Under the pieces are notes generated by a model. That model was not told the DNA's origin and made no database searches. It worked only from the letters and a program-made list of their open reading frames with translations. Source: Cryptomeria japonica (lineage: Eukaryota > Streptophyta > Pinopsida > Cupressales > Cupressaceae). Taken from it: a stretch of 64,000 nt of DNA. How positions within the stretch are numbered: the first letter of the stretch is position 1; every line of letters begins with the position of its first letter. The stretch lies in the NCBI RefSeq assembly GCF_030272615.1, contig NC_081415.1:418522757-418586756 (forward strand), read 5' to 3'. Positions 23,010 through 35,130 of this stretch are shown here, piece by piece. The position numbers and the translations under genes were made by a program.

Positions 23010-24390
23010 GGACCCAAATGCTTGGACTCAATTTCTAAGGCCCCCTCTGGTATATGATGCCCAAAGCTCTTGTTAGCAGATTCCTTATATGTCATATATC
23101 ATAAAGTGGAATATTTGACCACCAAACTTGGGTGCTCAAATTTGTCTTCATTCTCCTATGCATTAGATGCTTTATGGCAAGTATCCAACTCTATCATGGA
23201 GCTAGTGAAGATTCCAATGTAACCTCCACCTCACATGCTCTTACACATAATAAGAATCTATCATAAGTAACCCCCACGAAGAGCAATCAAGATGCTCTTT
23301 CACACCTTCCAAGATGCCAACACCTAGCAAAACATGCTGACTCATTGTAGAACACCTACCTCCTCATGTGAGGACACAATTCACTAGAGAAATAATAAAA
23401 TAATAACTTTCCCCAAGTATGCTTTGACTATTTCGTAGAAACTTGTGAAATATTAAAGTTGTGCCTTGTTTAATATAGGTTGCTTTAGGCTTGCATAGCC
23501 TAACCCTTCTTTCTTGTCTTTTGAGTTTTAAATCTTGTGCATTTGATCAGTTGTGTTGAAATAGAGTGTAACTAAACAACAAGATATGTTGAACTTTAAA
23601 GCATTTATATTCATTAACAAGAAGATATGTTGAACTTTAAAGCATTTATATTCATTAACAATGATAGAACGCAAAGATAATGAAATCAACCATGAGAGAG
23701 AATGAAAAACATAACAAAGATATTTACATGGAGAAACCTTTTTAGGAAATAATTCCAAACCCTAAGAGATCCAAGCTTGTATTATCCTTCAAAAAAAGAG
23801 TTACATCAATACAACTTATCCCTCTAAATTCATAAATCCTTGCAACACTTCATTACTCATCCAACCTACAAGACAACCTATGCATCCACTAATTTCAAAC
23901 ACTATTACAAAGCGAAACCATGGATGACTTCAGTAAACCATTTAGAAGCCCAAAGGAGATATGGTGCCTAAATGCTTTGATTCAATTTCGAACACCCCCT
24001 TTGGTCTAAGATGTCCCTAGCTATTATTAGCATATTCCTCACATGATATCATATGTTGACAAATAGAATAATTGACCACCCAAACTTGGGCACTCCAATT
24101 TATCTTCATTACCCTATGTATTAGATGCTTCATGACAAGTGTTTGACTTTGTCATAAGGTTGAAGAAGATTCTAATATAACCTCCCACTTACATGCTCTT
24201 GCACATCATAAGAATCCACCAAAGCTAAACCCCATGAAGACTAGTCAAGATGCTCTTACACAACATCCAAGATGCCAACACATGACAAAACATGCCAACT
24301 TAATGTGGGATGCGCACTTCCTCATGTAAGGGAGATGAAATGAGTACCACTTCCAAATGGGACACCATCTTTCCCAAGTCAAGACAAGAG

Positions 24391-27300
24391 CACTACACAC
24401 AAAATAGTAAATATAAAAGAAAAATTCAATATGAACACTAGGAATGCAAGGTTGCGACATTTTTCGCTAACAAGTTACAAACCCTTTTGTGGTGTTCTTA
24501 TGTCTTTGAGTGTGTCTAGTCAATCTCTAATGGGAATTAGGTGAGTTGTTGCATCTCCCTTGTGACTAATTGCTCATGGCATATTCAAGGGAGGTTAGGA
24601 ATCTTAGGATGTCATGCATCCATTCCTTAGGCTTTTGTTGTGTGCTTAGACGTGAGAAGCATGAAATTTAGTATAGGCTTTAGTTCCTATCATTGTCTTC
24701 TATTTATGTTGATGGTCAGAACAATCACTATATCATCAGTTGTGAGGAGGTTCTATTTCCTCTATTTCTCATCATGTGGTGTTGTTCCACAATGCTTGTG
24801 TAAGTCTCGATAGTGTTTTTTGTGTTAGTATACATTGACCTTGTGTTGCCATGCACTTCATTGTGTTGTGTGATTTGCTCACAATGCTGGTCAATTTTGA
24901 AAACATTGTGTATGTGAGCGTGAGGTTGTGACATGTCGTTATTGCAATTGAAATGAAAAAAAAAATGTTTTGTGTCTTGTTTGCTAATGTCCTAATTTAA
25001 AAGTTGTGTCATTACAAGCAAGCTCCAAAGAAGGTAGACTTCCTATCTAACCTAAAAACTAAACTAAACACTTGTAGGGAAAGATAGGGTTTAGGAAGAG
25101 GAAAGTGTTGTAGAGAAAGAAAATAAAAATAGTGGGCAATGATAGGGCACCAAGAAAAATGATCAATCGGATATCAATTATGCAGGCCACCAATTCTCAT
25201 TCATGGACAGGCTAATGTTTGTGATGGGGCTGACTCAACTTACTTTATACAAACCTATTATGTAGAAACACAATAATTCACTCCCATTTAGGAGGCATAA
25301 GCAAACAAACATAAATAGATTCAAAAAATTAGATCAAGGAGCACTCTTTAAGACAAAATATGAACAAGGCCCAAAACAAAACTTCCATCCATCTAGAGCC
25401 AAAAGATGTTAAAGATGAGGAAAACCCTCTACATGTAGAGGGCCCAAAAAGATGAAGCAATCTCAACCATTGATCCAATAGGATAATAGAAGGGACCATA
25501 AAAACTTGCATGCTATACCTAAAATAAATTCTCTTTTTAGGTAGCTTACCTCACACAACTCTTAAAAAGGGGAGGACGTTTTACATTATATATTTTGAAG
25601 GAAGCTATAACAAACAACAATTTCATAACATTCCATAGCTCCAAGGGATTTTCATAATCAAACTCTCTCCATTGATTTTGCACCTATCTTTTTTAGGAGA
25701 TATTCGTCCCCTAGGTGATCTTAATCCAACTACAAGAGCAATGCAAACACCTATTCATGGCACAATTGAAAATGAGTTTTCCTTAAGGAACTCAATTTAG
25801 ACGATCATCAATTTTGTAGATGTTTATGTAATGCAGTATACCCTATCACCACATATGGATGGTATTAGTAGCAGTTCAGTTAATGATATGGTCTTTAATT
25901 GGAATCCTCAATGGAATTGCTTGTTATACTTAATTTGTTGACTTTGCCTACTTTTGGCAAAGGGGTCAATGTTGTTTACAATGTTATAACTACCTTACAC
26001 AATTATCCGTTATTCATGACATTTACATTTCTTGCCTCTCCCTCAAAACTGCAACACTTCTCATTTATGGTCTAACTCCTTATCTAATGTCTCTCCAACT
26101 TCAAAATCCATCTCCTCCACACCATCTAATTATACCTTTTGATCGTACCTTTGGCACAACATACTCTTTTGTTGTCTTCTAACTTCTCCCTAGGTGCAAG
26201 ACGTCAAGGCTTCTCAATAGATCCACCTTACCAACTTCGTTAGTCCAATCCCAAGTCACAAAATTTGTATGTGTCCAACTTTAGCAAGGGAAAATGATGT
26301 CAACAAGATGGAGGGATCTTATCAAACAACCCAATCTTGCAGCCTTAACATATCATCCAACCCACATTAATATGTATGTATGTGTATTGCAACAAAATCT
26401 GAAACGTATCTTTATTACAGTTTTGATATGTACATTCATAAAAAATAAAAAAATCTCAAAAAAATTTTAAAATTATATTTATGGAGGATTTCAACAAGAA
26501 AAAAAAAATTCAATTGTTTTTGAAGGGTTTCTAGGCACCTCTTGCATTCAAGTCTTCAAATCCTCATGCCTGGGCAACTTCTTGGTTTCACTCTATTGAA
26601 ATCTGACTTTTCCCTTCATACCACAACTATAATGGCTACCTTGAACATCTACAACACACTAACAACTTAATTCTTCTCTTCTTCTATTCCTCTCCCCTCA
26701 GCAAGTTGATTTCCTACAATCTTCCTCATGCAATTCTTTGGAACGACCTGCAAATCCTTTCCTCAACCTTGCTGTTGTTGATTAATGCTTCTTAACACCA
26801 TTAAAGGTTGTATTTTATAATGGATTTCAAACATGTGAGACACCAAAAAGTGGCATCGAAATCTGCCCTTTCATTTCCATAAATTGACCTCTGAAATTCA
26901 TTCAAAAATAGTGATATAAAACATAGCTATTGATTCCAAGCGTGGTGCCAAGGTTGCTGCACCATATCCCATGCCTTGCTTCTGTAGATTCCTTTAATAA
27001 ATGAATAAAATCATAAGCCAAGTCATGCTTATTCACCCCAAATTGTAAACTGAAAAGTCATTAATTATTTTACCAAAAATTACTAACTTTTTCCTCCATA
27101 AATTGAAAGAATAAGACAATAATGGAATGCCAAAGATCACTTGCCTTATGCACATTTCTCTATGCGTCCAACTTGAGTAAATTAATTAATTTTACTTTAC
27201 AAGTTTCCTCTACCATGCCAATAGATCCCTTCAACACCTAAAACCTTGAAATTGTGCAATGTAAACACATTGAACAGCCTAGCTGCCTTTTATTTTTTAA

Positions 27301-28754
27301 ATGGAAGCTAGGCCTTGATAAAATAAATGTTTAATCCTTACAACACTTCACAAGATGCTCCTGAAGCTCAAAACTACACCAAAAATGCAAAAATTGAACA
27401 TAAAAAGGGAAAAAAAAATTGGGGATGAACGATTGCTTGTGAGCCCAAATGCCCCTGTATTAGGAAATCTTGGAACAAATTGATAAATGATAAAGTTTGA
27501 GAACAAAATTAAGACTAAATTGAAATAACATAAATCTTTGTTTTATATTTTTTAGTATGATATTAAATGTTTAAATGTTTTTATAAGCATTTAACATAAT
27601 ATTAAATATCAAAATAAATATTTATGAAAATTTAAAACCAGAAGTTAAAACCTAAAACATAAATTGTAATAAATTTTATAATTTTTTAAAAACCAGAAAT
27701 TGTAATAATTATAATGTTACAAAAGTCTACTGTACAAGTTTATAACCTATCTGTGGCAGATATATACTGCCAGCCTTTTCCTCCAACTCAACCCCACAGA
27801 GAATATATGTTCAACAAATCTGAGGAGCTGTTCTCTGAAAAATGAACAGACAACCTAGCACTCACAGCAGCCGGATCATGAAAATAAGCTATTCAGCTCT
27901 TAATCTCCTCCACTTCGTCTCCATTCATCTGCAACAACGGATTCTATGCTATTCGATTTTGATTTGCTTTTTCTGTGCCAATTTATTGCATGTTGCAGGT
28001 TTACAGTTGATCTGATTTGGGCAATCATTCAACACGTACTGGACCATGACATAGCAAATTCTAACAATTTTTTAGGGTTGTTGAATTAAAACAAGTATCC
28101 ACCTATGCCTCGCCATGTAGAGAGGAGAGGTCCTACTAGCATTAGCAGATCTTATGCATTTATATGGAGAATTATATTTATTATAGATGAATTTAAATGA
28201 TTTTGGGCGATTGTAATAATATTTGTTAAATTTTGAACTTTTTGGTTGAAATGTGGTGAACCCTATCACATAGGACCCACCAATGGTTTGTAAATCTTGA
28301 ATGTTAGAAGAGCAGACAAAATAGTAAACAATATTTTTCTACCCTCATGGATAGTGTCACTACCACCAGCTCCACTTGTTGTTGACCATTCTTGCAAGAG
28401 CATTTTTAGACTCTATGGTGTACCTCATGGGCTTCTTATGGGTTGACGATCTGGTTGATGCTTCAAATATACTTCATTACAATAAGAAGGAATGACCTTA
28501 GAACAGTAGGGGCAGAAAGGGCAGAAAGGGGGGTGTCGCATTGAACACCTCCATTATCGCAGGAGGATGATCAAACTGCACTAAGGCAGAGCTGCCCCGG
28601 GGTTTGCTGGGATATAGCTGAAATGCACTCAACCAACAACTACAATATAGATAGGGCATTGGGATGACACCCCCATAGAATTGTAGGTCAAGAGCCTCTT
28701 TCTCAAATTTAGCAAGGCCCTAGTCGAGTTACCTCCATTTGAGTCAAGGAGCCT
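24391..28754. other. Spacer, no gene recognised
   Basis: AT-rich DNA without a supportable gene. A 57-codon ATG frame with hydrophobic segments at 27842-28015 (plus) and other short frames lack family motifs. 27500-27720 is very AT-rich with an inverted TTAAATG...CATTTAA near 27565-27600. A GGTTG(C/T)GACAT phrase occurs at 24450 and 24922 and may mark an old repeat edge. Confidence 0.55.
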
Positions 28755-29008
28755 GCTAGCCCTTAAAATAGTAGGGGGGAGGGCTTCTCTCGATATTTGC
28801 ATCATTCGCCACAGGCTAATTAATTAGAGGCAGCTCAATTGTAGGGAGCTAGAATAAGCGGCAATATAACCCCCCACCCTACTGCCCCACACACGTCCTC
28901 CAATGACATAGAATAGTAGCGGCCCACCCCAATCTATAGCTTATTCTAGCTTGATTCTAGCAACTATAATTGCTTAATCTAGACCCCTACTATTTGTGAA
29001 GGGCTAGC
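28755..29008. mobile_element. MITE-like foldback element (254 bp)
   Basis: The termini GCTAGCCCTT-AATAGTAGGGG (28755) and CCCCTACTATT-AAGGGCTAGC (ending 29008) form an imperfect inverted repeat of about 23 bp. Inside, GAGCTAGAATAAGC (28848) faces GCTTATTCTAGC (28937), giving a second stem. There is no coding sequence. A clear target duplication is not seen. The AATAGTAGGGG arm recurs at 36209. Confidence 0.55.
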
Positions 29009-29799
29009 AAGCACATTAATGAATGACTTGCCCTAGGGGTGGGTGGAAGGAAGCTATGGAGCGCATTAATGAACGACTCGCCTTGCTTACATCAGATCCA
29101 AGTTTGATTGTTCTCTTATACCTATTAGCAAACTCTCCTGAAATTTGGGTGAACTTATTCCTAGTTTTTGTAGTTTATTTTTAATTCACTGGACACTTTA
29201 GGAGTTCAATCTTTTTCTTTACCGTTTTAATCCAGTAGTCTTTTTTTATCCACCTCAAACCATTTTCTTTAAATGGCCAATTAAGAAATACTTTTGCATT
29301 TCTCTCACCAACTAAAATTGTTCACTGTTTTTGGCCTATGAAATCCAAAAGAAAGGAAATGGGCCCAATTCAAATTATATGGGTAGAACTATAATATTCT
29401 AAGAAATGGGTTCAATTAAACTGCTGGAAATTTAAGTGATGCCTTAATCTAGCCATTGAAGAAAAAATGGGAAAAACCCATGGTTCTGAAACCAAAAATC
29501 AGCATGCTTTATTGAATGAATAACAGGCCCTTTATAGGCAATTACAAGGCGGTTGTCCAAATTAAGACTACCTATTCACAAAAGTTAAACTGACTCGAAA
29601 ACAAACTCTAAAAATACAAACTCCCAGTTCTAACACAAAGTCTCTAAAAATATAACAACCAACTAAAGAACTCTCTAAAAATATGACTAAATGACCATTA
29701 ATAAACACAACTAAAAATAACAATTAAATATTCTAATACACTCCCTTGATGGCCATTCTATCAACTACCCAACCGATGACAAAATCTGCTTATCAAAAA

Positions 29800-30758
29800 G
29801 CATAGAAGGCTGATTCTTTCTTCTCTTCAGAACGCTTTGCAACATGAGTTTGCTCTTGCTCCTAAGACCCTCCCTGGTTGGACTTCTGATCAGCCAACCT
29901 CTTTCTGCAAAACCTCTGGATATGTCCAGATCCACCACAATAGTGACAAGTGATTTTCTTCTTGAACCCCTCCTCAGGTTTGCGCTATCCTTTCTACTTA
30001 GTGGACTCGCCTTTGCCTTTGTCCTTGACAGTAAACGCTATTCCGCACTGGCCATGTCAACGCTACTACCAAACTATTGTCTCCACCTGGCTTGCTGCAA
30101 TAGCTTATTGCACAACTCATCAAACTTCAAGTCAACAATAGTGGAGGTAATGTTGAGCGTCTCAATAAAGTGTCCATAAGATCTGGTCAAGCTCTTCAGT
30201 CTAATCACAACCATATCCTCTTCCTCCATCTTGCGACCAATAGCCTCCAACTGGTAACAAATATCCTTGATTTGCGTAAGATATTCCTGTAGTGACCTCT
30301 TCTCATCCATCATAATTTAAAACATGTTCTTCAGAAAGAACACTCGGCTCTTGTCGAATGTCTCATGAAGATTCTTCAAGTGATCCCAACTCTCATTAGC
30401 TTTCTTGCCTAATGGCACTTCTGGAAGCATCTCATCGATGACTAATAACTTCAACAACATAACCGTTCCTCAATTACGCTCACCAAACTTGGTTTGGTCA
30501 TCACCTACCGTTGCAGGACGACATTCTTTACCCCAAAACAATCTGGTCAAGGCACTAGTACTCAAAAATTGAGAGCATCCACTGCTTCCAAGTATTGTAG
30601 TTCTTGTTGTTGAAGCATTGACTACCTTCCAACATGATGTTGGTCAACGACGCCATCCCTTCCATTTTCTTATGCACGAAAAATGAGGCAAACTCAAGCT
30701 TCAAAAGAGTGATTTTTCTATCAAAAACTAGGCAAAAACCTTCAACAGCAGTTGGCAA
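29800..30758 (-). pseudogene. Copia-type gag polyprotein (broken)
   Basis: The N-terminus at 30555-30758 contains FNNKNYNTWKQWM, the usual copia gag opening. It continues through KSRVFFLKNM to 30074-30313 (MMDEKRSLQEYLTQIKDI, LEAIGRKMEEEDM, LKSLTRSYGHFIETL), typical of the UBN2 gag domain. A CCHC knuckle CHYCGGSGHIQRFC (C-X2-C-X4-H-X4-C) is encoded near 29915-29956. Several stops and frame changes occur. The product would package the element RNA; no protease, integrase or RT follows. Confidence 0.85.
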
Positions 30759-30759
30759 A

Positions 30760-31754
30760 AAACTTCGAAAAATCTGATTTTTCAGTCAAATCCAATCAAA
30801 CCGGTTTGGCAAGAATCCCAAGACAAAACTTTTTTTTTGTGGAAAAATGATAAACCCCTAGCACAGATTTTGAGGCACAAATCCCAAGGCAAGCGGCTGA
30901 AACCCTAGTTACAGGAGAAAAATGGCACAAAATCCTCTGGAAACTTAGAAAGGGGACCAAGAGGATTTTTTAAAAACCCTAGATGCAGCTCTGCACAAAC
31001 CCAAAAAATTTTGAAACCCTAGGCGCTGTTGGAACAAAAACGAGGTTGCAAAAATGGTACCCTAGGTTGCAGAAAAATTACAGACACAAAGGCAAAAAAA
31101 TAGTTCGTAAAAAAAAAGTCATTGCCAAATCCATTGTAGGTAGCAGAAGGTTGCACGCAAAAAAATGCAGGCCAAAAAAAACGGTTGTGCAGCTTAATAT
31201 TTTTGCGCCTAGAACAGAAGACATAGATGCGGAAAATCACAAAAAAACACTGAAAAAATCACAGTCAAAGAGAAACCAAACTCCGTCATGAGCAAAAAAT
31301 TGTGAAACACCGCCGTCGAGTAGAAAAATCGCGTGAAATTTGTGTGCAAAGAGAGAACACGGGCAGAAAAAAACGCCTCCGAAAATCTTAGTCTCATCGC
31401 AAGAAAAAAACCGTTGTCGGAAAAAAAACATTACTGCGAAAAAAACGTGAGCAAAAGGAAGGACACGCGTTTTAAAGCTGCGATTTTGCCTACAAAAATA
31501 AAAAACAGAAAGGCCGCACAAAAAAAATACAACCCAATTCTGCCACCCAAAAAAAACCACCCAGAAACCCTCAACACCTACCACAAATTTTCAAAAAAAC
31601 GAAAAAACAAAAGCCAGAAAAAATAAGACCTGCAATTTCTCTCAAAATCAGATTTTTTTCATTAAAAAAAATCTTTTAAAAAATTTCTGGAAATTATATC
31701 CAGGTAGAAGGGCATGAAAAAACCTTTAATGGCTCGTTACCCACTCCAATACCA
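30760..31754 (-). other. Untranslated leader of the gag-only copia element
   Basis: About 1 kb between the 5' LTR and gag, A-rich on the plus strand with many AAAAAA runs (T-rich on the sense strand). Frames open through it on both strands (for example 30983-31291 plus, 31237-31584 minus), but they are low complexity and match no family. I treat them as non-coding. Confidence 0.55.
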
Positions 31755-32278
31755 TGAAACCAAAAAATCAGCGTGCTTTATTGAATGAATAACAGCCTTT
31801 TATAGGCAATTACAAGGCGGTTGTCCAAATTGGGACTAACCGTTCACAGAAGTTAAACTGACTCTAAAACAAACTCTAAAAATAGAAATTTTCAGTTCTA
31901 AAACAAAATCTCTAAAAATATAACTAAATAACCATTAATAAACACACAGCTAAAAATAACAATTAAAATTCTAATAGGTTCACCATGGCCAGACCTTGGA
32001 GCCATGCTGATTTTATCTAGCCAGCTGGGTTTTTCAGTCAATCTAGTCATACTTACAAAAAATCATTAAACTGCATTTTGATTTTATCAATAAAACCCAG
32101 ATAAAATGCAGTTTATTGAATAAACCACAGATAATTCCAAAAAAACAGATGCTCATCCTTCTAATTTTGGTTTATTCATTTCAGTTCATTAGTTGCCCAA
32201 CAAATTAAAGCACATCTCCAGCATTGAGGGTTTAAAGCTTTTCCTACTTTCTTTTACGTTTTTTAACTAATTTTTTAG

Positions 32279-32417
32279 ACTGCCATGCGAGAATGAGGTA
32301 AGGTATTTGGTCATCTTGAATGAGCCCTCTGATGATTATGACAATAGTCGTTGGGAGGAGAACAAGAATACAAGGGCATCGGCTTACATCCAATAGTCTA
32401 GACGCCTCAAAGGCTAG
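32279..32417 (+). pseudogene. Exon-like fragment of an unidentified protein
   Basis: After a splice-acceptor-like TTTTTTAG at 32271-32278, the plus strand reads a coding-looking stretch: LPCENEVRYLVILNEPSDD, then RWEENKNTRASAYIQ, a TAG at 32394, and SRRLKG before a second TAG at 32415. If the first TAG arose from CAG the frame would run to 32417. It may be the last exon of a broken gene or a transposase relic; I do not recognise the family. It is oriented toward the neighbouring polymerase-subunit gene. Confidence 0.3.
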
Positions 32418-32912
32418 TTAAGTTTTCAAGTTACCGTACTCTAAGACTTAAGTTGTAATGGGTGCTTGATTTGAATAGAATATTAATGAAGAATTCGAGA
32501 GTAAATGACAAGATCGAACAAATTCTTTGTTTATGTCTTATGTTTGTTTCTCTTTCTAAATACCATATTTGACATGAAAAAACAATGGCAGTATTTTGTC
32601 AGTTTTTTTTTAAATATTTTAACATTTTTTTAATTTAGCAAGTTTTCCATTTTAACCCAAATAATTGAATTCCATTTACTCTTTCAGTTTGCTGTGTAAA
32701 CGGAATGTTAATATGACTATAGCAGTCTTCAAATATATGTTTCACATTCCCCAGCTTTACTTTGGCACATATTTGCCTACGGTCATATGACATTCACAGT
32801 TCTTCACTAATAGACACAAAAATGTTTAATTTGTCTGCCATAGAAGTAGAACCTTACAAACCAAACAGCATAAAGAGCCTTAAAAACCAAACAGATGTTT
32901 AATGAAAAGTAC

Positions 32913-35000
32913 CGTTCAGTGAAGTTCCAAGAGGTTCCAAAAGCTCTGGAAATTCCATTTCCTCAAGGGCCTTAAGGACATCTTCTGCATTTATTCCTTG
33001 TCTCTTCGACTCTTTGCAAATATCATTTGCTCTGTTCAAAACAACGAAAGCAAAATTATAAATTTTTGTGTCCTCGTCAAATATATAAACCAAATTATGA
33101 ATTCTCTCCAGAAATTAAGGCAAATAAAAAAAACAGATTCAGCAATGTTTCCCTTGTTGGTTAGAACAAAAATCCATGCAGGATTGTGCATTTACAGATT
33201 TCCATAAACATGATCTGCCTTCACAACAAATTACAATGATTCCAAGCAAATAAAGAAATCCTAAAAAAGGACCCTTGTCCTAGAATCTTGTGCACTAAAA
33301 CTGCTATCCTGACAAACACAAGATCATTGATGGGTTAACAATAAAGTCTTAACATTTTTTTATATTAAATATAGAGTATCAAACCAGCATTACATTATAA
33401 GGAGTAAAAGCCCCAATAAAGTTCACTGAGAATCACCAAACCAGTATCACTGTCAAAGATAGTCTAACTTATCCAGCTGCATACATATGCTCTAATGTTC
33501 AAATGATGCTGTTAAATTCATATAGTCCGTAATCCTATGATTAATAATGCTGTTACATTCAGCTTTATTAATCTCAAATGTGCTGATAGGAGGAACACTG
33601 GTATTGGGACCAACTTGCATGTCCCACTTATCCTTCATCATATATTGTCTTCTACTGTCTTCTTTCTTCTGGTTGGTGACCTTACTTTCTGCCATGTACT
33701 GATTGAGAAGCTCCTGTCATATTTTCTAAAAATTGGTCCTGAAATAAAGTCAACTTTTCCAAAAATTGGTCCTGAAAGATTAAGTAGTTAAAACCAGGGG
33801 GAGCCAACCAAATTATTCAAGGTTATAATAGTTAAAAAGTTCCAGTACCAACCACTAAGTAGTTTGTTAATGCCCCATTACTAGAATATATTTTCATTAT
33901 TTTATGGAGTATCCTGACAAACACAAGATCATTGATGGGTTAACAATAAAGTCAAGTTTTCTAAAAATTGGTCCTGAAATACAAGAAGATAAAACCGGGG
34001 GAGCCAACCAAATAATTCAAGGTTGTAACAGTAAAAAAGTTCCAGTAGCAACCACTAAGTAGTTTGTTAACGCCCCATTACTAGAATGTATTTTCATTAT
34101 TTTATGGAGCCTGAACATGTTTCAATCTAGCAAAGTGAAGTTAAGTAACTTTTAAGCTCAGCAATGTACAAGTGTATATGAGACCATAAACCTCTCTTTT
34201 CATCGACAACTTGTAGGCGAGGCACCAAAACTGTGCTACCAGGGCATTACAAAGGTAAACTTGGCATTTTAGGCTCTGGACTAGCTAGCACACCTACTCT
34301 CGTGAGGTGTATGAGGCTCCACTGTTTGGAAAGAGTGATCTTTTCAACTCTAACTTATACATATTGTTCAAACTTTACACCCCTTAGCCATAGGCAGGGA
34401 GAAAAAAATTTTGAGGGTCCTTGCACAATTGAGAAATTAGTTGGGCTTCCGTTCCAGCCCTCGCAACCAGACCTTTGAAAAATTTAGGATGTCAGTATAG
34501 CATTGTTATCTTACATCAGTATAAATAAATATTTACCAAAGTGAACTAGTTGTACCAACGAGGCAGAACATCAGTGGTTAAAGTAGGGTTTCCAAAGCAG
34601 AAACCCGGGTTCAAGTCCCCAAAATACATCTGAAATATCAAAATCAGCTAAAATACTACATCCAACTCACCAGGCATCTCCTAGCACAAAGTTGGAGGGC
34701 AGATAAATATTCTTCTTTTTTTTTAAAAACGCCTTGGAAAGGGATTTTACATAGAAATATTAAAAGAAGGAAGGAAATGCATAGTATTCTAAATTGCAAG
34801 AGAAAGTATGAGAGAAGTTACGTTGCAGAGAGGTAATGAATAAAAAGGCGAGCGCTTTCAGAGAAGGCAGTGAGAGCCTCCCGCTGAATGGCAATGTCCT
34901 TTCTGGAGGGATCATCTTTTGTGAGCTCCGCGATCTTCTTCTTCACCACTCTCTTTATGTTGGCCCGTGGAAGGTCATCCACCTCCGCTGTACCAGACAT
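32913..35000 (-). CDS. DNA polymerase epsilon histone-fold subunit (DPB4/POLE3-like), partial gene model
   Basis: Two exons on the minus strand. Exon 1 is 35000-34822: MSGTAEVDDLPRANIKRVVK at the start, ending FIHYLSA with donor C|GTAACT. Exon 2 is 33031-32913: acceptor TGAACAG|AGCAAAT, encoding NDICKESKRQGINAEDVLKAL and FPELLEPL. The exons join in frame (SAT-ANDICKE). The ~99 residues form the NF-YB/H2B-like histone fold of the small polymerase epsilon and chromatin-remodelling subunit, which pairs with a histone-fold partner in the replicative polymerase. Exon 2 probably ends at G|GTACTT (32912). The expected Lys/acidic C-terminal tail was not found downstream; read-through would give only a few more residues before a stop. 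Either more exons lie further away or the copy is truncated. Confidence 0.8.
33715..34110. repeat. ~200-bp tandem duplication in intron 1
   Basis: 33720-33908 and 33957-34110 repeat TCTAAAAATTGGTCCTG, GGGGGAGCCAACCAAA, AGTTCCAGTA and CACTAAGTAGTTTG with a period of about 200 bp. The phrase TCCTGACAAACACAAGATC occurs at 33311 and 33910, so an older duplication reaches further left. Confidence 0.8.
34524..34711 (+). mobile_element. SINE-like insertion in intron 1
   Basis: Contains a pol III-type A-box-like TCAGTGGTTAAAG (34571) and a B box GGTTCAAGTCC (34608-34618), about 37 bp apart, as in tRNA-derived SINE heads. A 9-bp direct repeat ATAAATATT at 34524-34532 and 34703-34711 would be the target duplication, leaving a 170-bp body. 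The cloverleaf is not complete, so it is not a tRNA gene. It lies antisense in the polymerase-subunit intron. Confidence 0.45.
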
Positions 35001-35130
35001 CTTTCCGCTTTACTATTAAACCCTCCCGACTGTAATATCAAAACTCCATAAGCTAAAGCTTGGACTGGGATTCAGTCTCCCTCTTCCTCTCTCTCTCTCC
35101 CTCCCTCCCTATTTAATGTTTCACAGGTTT
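35001..35130 (-). promoter_or_regulatory. Probable promoter/5' leader of the DPB4/POLE3-like gene
   Basis: On the minus strand upstream of the ATG lies a pure purine GA tract (35085-35110), preceded by ATTAAATAGGG, a TATA-like sequence near 35111-35121. GA-rich leaders are common at plant housekeeping promoters. No start site can be fixed from sequence alone. Confidence 0.4.

Larger units (their letters stand above)
13904..24390 (+). repeat. Direct duplication of a ~0.93-kb repeat, first copy interrupted
   Basis: Copy 1 is 13904-14388 plus 23015-23455; copy 2 is 23461-24390. Shared landmarks in the same order: GTGCCTTGTTTA, GGCTTGCATAGCCTA, CTTGTCTTTTGAGTT, ACAAGATATGTTGAAC, AAGCCCAAAGGAG, AACTTGGG(T/C)(G/A)CTC, CAAGATGCCAACAC. 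Copy 2 is the uninterrupted version of the site into which 14389-23009 inserted, so it proves that insertion. Copy 2 also contains a 42-bp tandem doublet at 23583-23664. Nature of the repeat unknown. Confidence 0.85.
29487..31976 (-). mobile_element. Gag-only Ty1/copia retrotransposon (2490 bp), TSD GGTTC
   Basis: LTRs at 29487-29740 (3', 254 bp) and 31755-31976 (5', 222 bp) both begin TGAAACCAAAAA on the plus strand and contain TTATTGAATGAATAACAG. Perfect GGTTC duplications lie at 29482-29486 and 31977-31981. A PPT (ATCAAGGGAG) precedes the 3' LTR. A primer-site-like TGGTATTGGAG follows the 5' LTR. The terminal CA of the right LTR copy has been lost. Between the LTRs only a gag-type ORF is present, so movement would have depended on another element's pol. 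Confidence 0.9.

Noticed and set aside
27842-28015. 57-codon frame with signal-like hydrophobic stretches
   Set aside because: No homologous motif, no clear splice signals, and an AT-rich context; chance cannot be excluded.
30983-31626. Lys-rich plus-strand and Phe-rich minus-strand frames
   Set aside because: Low-complexity A-rich leader of the gag-only copia element; no family motif, and both strands are open.
33492-33695. 67-codon minus-strand frame between the two polymerase-subunit exons
   Set aside because: It lies in the intron, overlaps no conserved domain and lacks convincing splice sites.
34571-34620. Possible tRNA gene
   Set aside because: A-box- and B-box-like sequences are present but no acceptor or anticodon stem can be folded; SINE head preferred.
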